Below, in pieces: positions 6,800 to 10,677 of a stretch of 10,677 bases of DNA. A program made the position numbers and the translations under genes. The DNA is from Bacteroidota bacterium (GTDB lineage Bacteria; Bacteroidota; Bacteroidia; NS11-12g; UBA9320). Within the stretch, counting starts at the first letter, position 1. The number at the start of each line of letters is the position of its first letter. The DNA lies in contig DNBZ01000290.1 of NCBI GenBank assembly GCA_003484585.1, positions 1-10,677 on the forward strand, given 5' to 3'. Below the pieces are notes generated by a model. The model made no database searches. It saw only the letters and a program-made list of their open reading frames with translations, and was not told the origin of the DNA.

Positions 6800-8266
6800 T
6801 TATTTCTGATCCCACCAAACTTTTGTTGCTAAACCATTCGCTGGTTGGCTTGGTGCATTACTATTTCTTACAACCTCTACATCTGGTACTGACAATCTTC
6901 TAGGAGTCGCAGTGCCTGACAATACAGAAGCATATGACAGAGTTCTTTCTCCGATATTCCCTGGTGTACCTTGAGCATTTGTAGATAAAGGTGGTTGTTG
7001 AGTTCTGTTTACTTCAAAGAATGCTTCAAGATTTTGACTGTTGCACATTGCAACCCATTTTTGCATCATTATTTGAGCAATATCAGTTTCTACATCACCA
7101 GTAGCATTGTAAGCATACTTATTGCCGGCTCCATAAAAACTTGAACTTGTTGACAAGCCGTGCATTGCAAATGAAGCATCTATTCCTGCCTCATATTCCG
7201 CTTGTGCCCCAGCACCTGCAGCATATCTTACCATAGCTTCGGCTTTTAAGAAATGCAACTCAGTCATAGTTATAAAATAAACTGGTGTCGTTGCTTCGTA
7301 ATAAGGTATAGACAAATCGTCTGAAGAAATATCTCTATTTGCAAAATCACCTTGCTCCTTAGCTTGATGAGCAGATCCCCCTGCCATATATAATACATCA
7401 AGTCTATCATCAACAGGTAAAGAATCCCTAAGAAACTTAATCATTGTGTTACTTGCTCTGTTATTCACATCACCAAGTCTATCTACTTGTATTTCATAAT
7501 ACGGATTACGTTGTCCTTCTCCTGAACCAAAGCTACTCATACTTGCATCAGCAGTTAAGAAATTATCTTCAGTTAACAAGGCATTGATTTCTGCACCTTT
7601 AGGTGATGAAGTATACGATTGTCTCATATACATCTTCAGTTTAAGTGTATTCGCAAATCTGATCCATTGATCCATATCTCCTGCAAAAATTATATCGGCA
7701 GTAGACAAATCATTTGTTGACGGATTAGCTTCATAAGCAGCAATCGCTTCATCTATTTTGCTAATAATTGCAGGATATATATCTGCTCCATTATCAAATT
7801 TAGGAGTTGTATTAGCAGCCCCCGCAAGAGCTTCAGAATAAGGTATCTCATTGTACAAATCAGCTAACATTTGAAAAGTATAAGACTCACAAAGTGTCGC
7901 TACTAAAGCATAGTTAGTAGCTCCAGTCGCATTCGCTTCCTCTTTAATGTTTCTTAAATTCTCTAATGCTCCGGTATAAACTTCAGACCATTCTCTATCA
8001 AACTCATCTGTAGTTACTCTATAAGAATCCATATCCTCATATTGCCCTGCATCAGGACTTTGAGTACTATACTGAGCCCAAAAACTTCCTAGGTTGTGGA
8101 AAGATCCACCAAAGGTGACAGCCATAGATGCTTGTGCCCCTGGCAACTGTAGGTTCATGCCTACAGCTCTTACGCTATCTTGGTTTTCGTTTACATCTAA
8201 GAACTTTTTACAACCATAGGTTGAAGCTAATAATGCGACGAAAACTATTTTAAATATATTTTTCAT
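6800..8266 (-). CDS. SusD/RagB-like outer-membrane lipoprotein (SusD-like_2 type)
   Basis: This substrate-capturing lipoprotein of 488 residues should form the hinged lid over the SusC barrel. A short signal peptide ends at STYGC (C19) and is followed by KKFLDVNENQ, the usual start of mature SusD proteins. The helical body contains LADLYNEIPYSEAL (about 135-148), FANTLKLKMYMRQ (about 206-218) and TELHFLKAEAMVRY (about 332-345), TPR-like helices of the family. The C-terminus, RRLSVPDVE then LATKVWWDQK, is characteristic of the PF12771 (SusD-like_2) branch. The length is usual and no truncation is seen. The gene begins 19 bases after the SusC stop codon. The substrate cannot be read from the sequence; SusD proteins bind glycans or, in some systems, peptides. 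Confidence 0.94.
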   Translation of the reverse strand: MKNIFKIVFVALLASTYGCKKFLDVNENQDSVRAVGMNLQLPGAQASMAVTFGGSFHNLGSFWAQYSTQSPDAGQYEDMDSYRVTTDEFDREWSEVYTGALENLRNIKEEANATGATNYALVATLCESYTFQMLADLYNEIPYSEALAGAANTTPKFDNGADIYPAIISKIDEAIAAYEANPSTNDLSTADIIFAGDMDQWIRFANTLKLKMYMRQSYTSSPKGAEINALLTEDNFLTADASMSSFGSGEGQRNPYYEIQVDRLGDVNNRASNTMIKFLRDSLPVDDRLDVLYMAGGSAHQAKEQGDFANRDISSDDLSIPYYEATTPVYFITMTELHFLKAEAMVRYAAGAGAQAEYEAGIDASFAMHGLSTSSSFYGAGNKYAYNATGDVETDIAQIMMQKWVAMCNSQNLEAFFEVNRTQQPPLSTNAQGTPGNIGERTLSYASVLSGTATPRRLSVPDVEVVRNSNAPSQPANGLATKVWWDQK

Positions 8267-8285
8267 TTCTTTTAAATCTTAATTG

Positions 8286-10677
8286 TTAAAGTGTAAATCT
8301 TAAAGCAAAACCATAAGAGCGTGTTGTTGGGTTAGCACTAAACTCTCCAAACTCTGCATTAATTCCATTTCCAAAAGTGGTAGCTTCAGGATCAACGTAT
8401 TGATTCTCAACCGGAGTCCATAATAATAGGTTTCTTCCTATTATACTGAAAGACATACCGCTAAATGGCATTTTTTCTATTGATGAAGCTGGTATAGTAT
8501 ACGTTAAAGCAAGCTCACGTAACTTAACAAAAGACTTACTGATCACATTGTTTCTATCAAAAGCTTCAGCTCTGTGATAATCATCCATATGTGCTGGGTC
8601 TACCGCTATAGTATTTTCTTCATATGTAAAAGTTCCGTCACCTTGGTCAATTTTTCGAACCGAATTCGGAACTACAAATGGCTTTCTGTCATTGTAAGCT
8701 GTCTTGATAGAATTCCCAGTAAAGTGATTAATATCCGCAGTTCTTGAGAACATTAATCCTCCCTGACGAGCATCAAATAAGAAATTCAGTCTGAAAGCTT
8801 TATACTTTAGTTTACTGCCAATACCTAGCATATAACCAATTTGAGAATTTCCGTATTCCTCTTTTTGTGTAGAAGCTACTGGTACGCCATCTGCATCTAC
8901 AACTACTTGACCAGAAGGAGAAGTTTCAGGAACACTTCCTTCGAAAACACCAATTGGCTGACCATTTCTGGCAGTAAATGAAGTAGTAGACAAGCCACCA
9001 AGATTAAAATCTTCAGAGAGACCCCTAACTTCATTTAAGTTTTTAGAGAAATTTCCAAATATGTCCCAGTTAAGTCCATCCTCTTTTCTTAATACTTTGT
9101 AAGAAGCGACAATCTCAACACCCTTATTTAGGATGTCAGCAAAGTTAGATATTTGATTAGTACCCCCTGCTGAAGGTGCAACAGCTTTGAAAAGAATCAT
9201 ATCATCAGTAACTCTGCTATATAGAGTTAAGTCAAGTGAAGCTCTATTATCAAGTGCTTTTAAATCTAAACCAAATTCCCACTCTCTGTTATACTCAACT
9301 TTCAAATCAGGATTTGCCAAGTTGCTATTTATACTGAAAGAGTTAACTCCTCCAACTGGGAAATTCATTGATCTAAATGGCATATCAATAACTGATTGGC
9401 TATAATATCTATCAAAAGCGTAAGATGGTGCGTCATTTGCAGTTACACCATATCCGAATCTAACCTTAGCAAATGAAATTGCTTTTGGTAAATTTAGTCC
9501 TTCTGATAAAACATAACTTACGTTAGCTGACGGATAGTAATATGCATTACTTTCAGATGGCAAGGTAGAAGATTGATCTCTTCTAAGTGAAACGTTTAAG
9601 AATGCAGTATTTTTATAATCAAGATTAGCTAAACCATAAAAGTTAACTTGCCTTCTTGAGGCATTAGACTCAGAAATGACAGGTTGACTTGGACTGTTCT
9701 GGATATTATAAAATCCTGGGATATCTAATGTACTTACAGAAGCAAATAAACTATTATTTGATCTACCGTTAATGTTCATACCACCGGTTAAATCTAATTT
9801 AATTAAAGAATTGATCTTCTTGTTCCAAGTAAGCATAACATCATTGTTAAATTCTTGACTTCCTGAACTTTGCTCAGAAACAAACCCTGGATCATCTATT
9901 GAACCTCCGTTTGGCCCTTGTGGCAATAAGATAGCTCTATGATTATGAATATTATTATCATTCATATCATATCCAAATCTATATAGAACCTTAAGGTTAT
10001 CTTTTATATCATACGAAGTTTGAAGATTACCATAAATTTTTCTTCCTTTATAGCTATTCCCATTTTCATTTAATATGAAGTAAGGATTGGTAACACCATA
10101 TCCTGTAAAGTAATCCTCTACATTATAGAACGGTGCATTATAATCTTGCATATCAACTACACTCATATTACGAGGCAATTGCATAGTATTATTATATGTT
10201 CCTGACTGACCTTGACCAGTTGGGACAAACGTACCGTCTGTCATTGCAATGTTTACACCTCCAGAAACTGTTAATTTATCAATTTTTGTTTGTGCTTTAA
10301 GAGTTATAGTATTTCTATCATTAATATCTACTTGACCTGGATAAATCCCGTCTTGCTTTACGTTTGAGTAAGAAGCATAGAAACTACTTGTTTCATTTGC
10401 ACCAGATACTCCAATACTATTATTAATAGACTTACCTCTTTCAAAAAACTCTTTTACGTTATTTTCTAATGGAGAATAAGGAGCAAGTAGTTGAGCGTTA
10501 TCTACTACTCTTCCATAAACTCTATCTCTTCCATCAAATTTTGGGCCCCAAGAACCATTTTCGTCAAGCCAGTGATTTCCATCCCATCCTTGACCAAATT
10601 CATTTTGAAATTCTGGCAGTCTAAGTACGTTAGAAAAAGTAGCTGATCCATTATACTCTATACCTAGCCCTTTTTTA
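8286..10677 (-). CDS. SusC/RagA-like TonB-dependent transporter, C-terminal 796 residues (5' end outside window)
   Basis: This is a TonB-dependent outer-membrane barrel that imports ligands captured by the SusD lid. The frame stays open to the right edge of the window, so the ATG at 10244 (MTDGTFVP) is internal. The first visible residues are KKGLGIEYNG, followed by LRLPEFQNEFGQG and NGSWGPKFDGR (about 10526-10559), then YSPLENNVKEFFERG and SSFYASYSNVKQDGIYPG. These are hallmarks of SusC proteins just after the plug. Barrel strands follow, and near the end come FVKLRELALTYTIP, GRNLLLWTPV and YVDPEAT, with the usual aromatic terminal strand SYGFALRFTL. SusC proteins usually have around 1000 residues, so the signal peptide, the carboxypeptidase-like N-terminal domain and the TonB-box/plug domain lie outside the window. 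It is the first visible gene of the operon. Any sigma/anti-sigma regulator upstream would lie beyond the edge. Confidence 0.96.
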   Translation of the reverse strand, partial: KKGLGIEYNGSATFSNVLRLPEFQNEFGQGWDGNHWLDENGSWGPKFDGRDRVYGRVVDNAQLLAPYSPLENNVKEFFERGKSINNSIGVSGANETSSFYASYSNVKQDGIYPGQVDINDRNTITLKAQTKIDKLTVSGGVNIAMTDGTFVPTGQGQSGTYNNTMQLPRNMSVVDMQDYNAPFYNVEDYFTGYGVTNPYFILNENGNSYKGRKIYGNLQTSYDIKDNLKVLYRFGYDMNDNNIHNHRAILLPQGPNGGSIDDPGFVSEQSSGSQEFNNDVMLTWNKKINSLIKLDLTGGMNINGRSNNSLFASVSTLDIPGFYNIQNSPSQPVISESNASRRQVNFYGLANLDYKNTAFLNVSLRRDQSSTLPSESNAYYYPSANVSYVLSEGLNLPKAISFAKVRFGYGVTANDAPSYAFDRYYSQSVIDMPFRSMNFPVGGVNSFSINSNLANPDLKVEYNREWEFGLDLKALDNRASLDLTLYSRVTDDMILFKAVAPSAGGTNQISNFADILNKGVEIVASYKVLRKEDGLNWDIFGNFSKNLNEVRGLSEDFNLGGLSTTSFTARNGQPIGVFEGSVPETSPSGQVVVDADGVPVASTQKEEYGNSQIGYMLGIGSKLKYKAFRLNFLFDARQGGLMFSRTADINHFTGNSIKTAYNDRKPFVVPNSVRKIDQGDGTFTYEENTIAVDPAHMDDYHRAEAFDRNNVISKSFVKLRELALTYTIPASSIEKMPFSGMSFSIIGRNLLLWTPVENQYVDPEATTFGNGINAEFGEFSANPTTRSYGFALRFTL

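Noticed and set aside
9187..9405. 72-codon + strand frame within SusC
   Set aside because: Antisense shadow of barrel-coding sequence; no motif.
10242..10244. ATG at 10244 as the start of the SusC gene
   Set aside because: The frame continues without a stop to the window edge and encodes conserved SusC sequence (SWGPKFDG and others), so the gene is cut by the window rather than short.

Overview
The window is ordinary chromosomal DNA from a member of the Bacteroidota. Four things point there: an outer-membrane SusC/SusD pair with accompanying lipoproteins, TAnnTTTG-type promoter boxes, A-rich gene leaders without a clear Shine-Dalgarno sequence, and a small stand-alone RRM protein. The class (Flavobacteriia, Saprospiria or another) cannot be fixed from this sequence alone. 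I see no tRNA, rRNA, CRISPR array, insertion sequence or phage gene, and no gap between genes exceeds about 130 bases.

Left part (1-3803). The 3' part of a fumarylacetoacetase gene (last step of tyrosine/homogentisate breakdown) enters from the left on the + strand. It meets, tail to tail and with one base between the stop codons, a complete class A penicillin-binding protein gene on the - strand. Upstream of that gene, on the same strand, is a 102-residue RRM-type RNA-binding protein gene.

Middle (3804-5489). A 129-base divergent spacer carries two back-to-back TAnnTTTG boxes. One reads left into the RRM gene; the other reads right into an aldehyde dehydrogenase that closely resembles the ALDH8 / 2-aminomuconate (or 2-hydroxymuconate) semialdehyde dehydrogenase group. 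A strong intrinsic terminator at 5430-5471 faces the - strand and closes the operon that comes in from the right.

Right part (5490-10677). A tightly packed - strand operon, read right to left, encodes a SusC-like TonB-dependent transporter (5' end outside the window), a SusD-like lipoprotein, an Ig-like DUF5011/BT_2262-like lipoprotein and a small 'lipid-binding' (PF12888-like) lipoprotein. The spacers are only 13-19 bases. The products should form one outer-membrane uptake complex: a SusC barrel with a SusD lid and two further lipoproteins, at least one with a surface-export-like signal. From memory, the gene order matches the Bacteroides thetaiotaomicron BT2264-BT2261 locus, whose SusCD complex was found with bound peptides. 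No glycoside hydrolase or protease gene is visible to confirm the substrate.

Together the window holds amino-acid/aromatic catabolism (Fah, ALDH8-like), envelope synthesis (PBP1A) and nutrient import (SusCD). I found no clear candidate for a wholly new system. The most useful leads are the possible peptide-import operon, the overlapping divergent promoters and the assignment of the ALDH.
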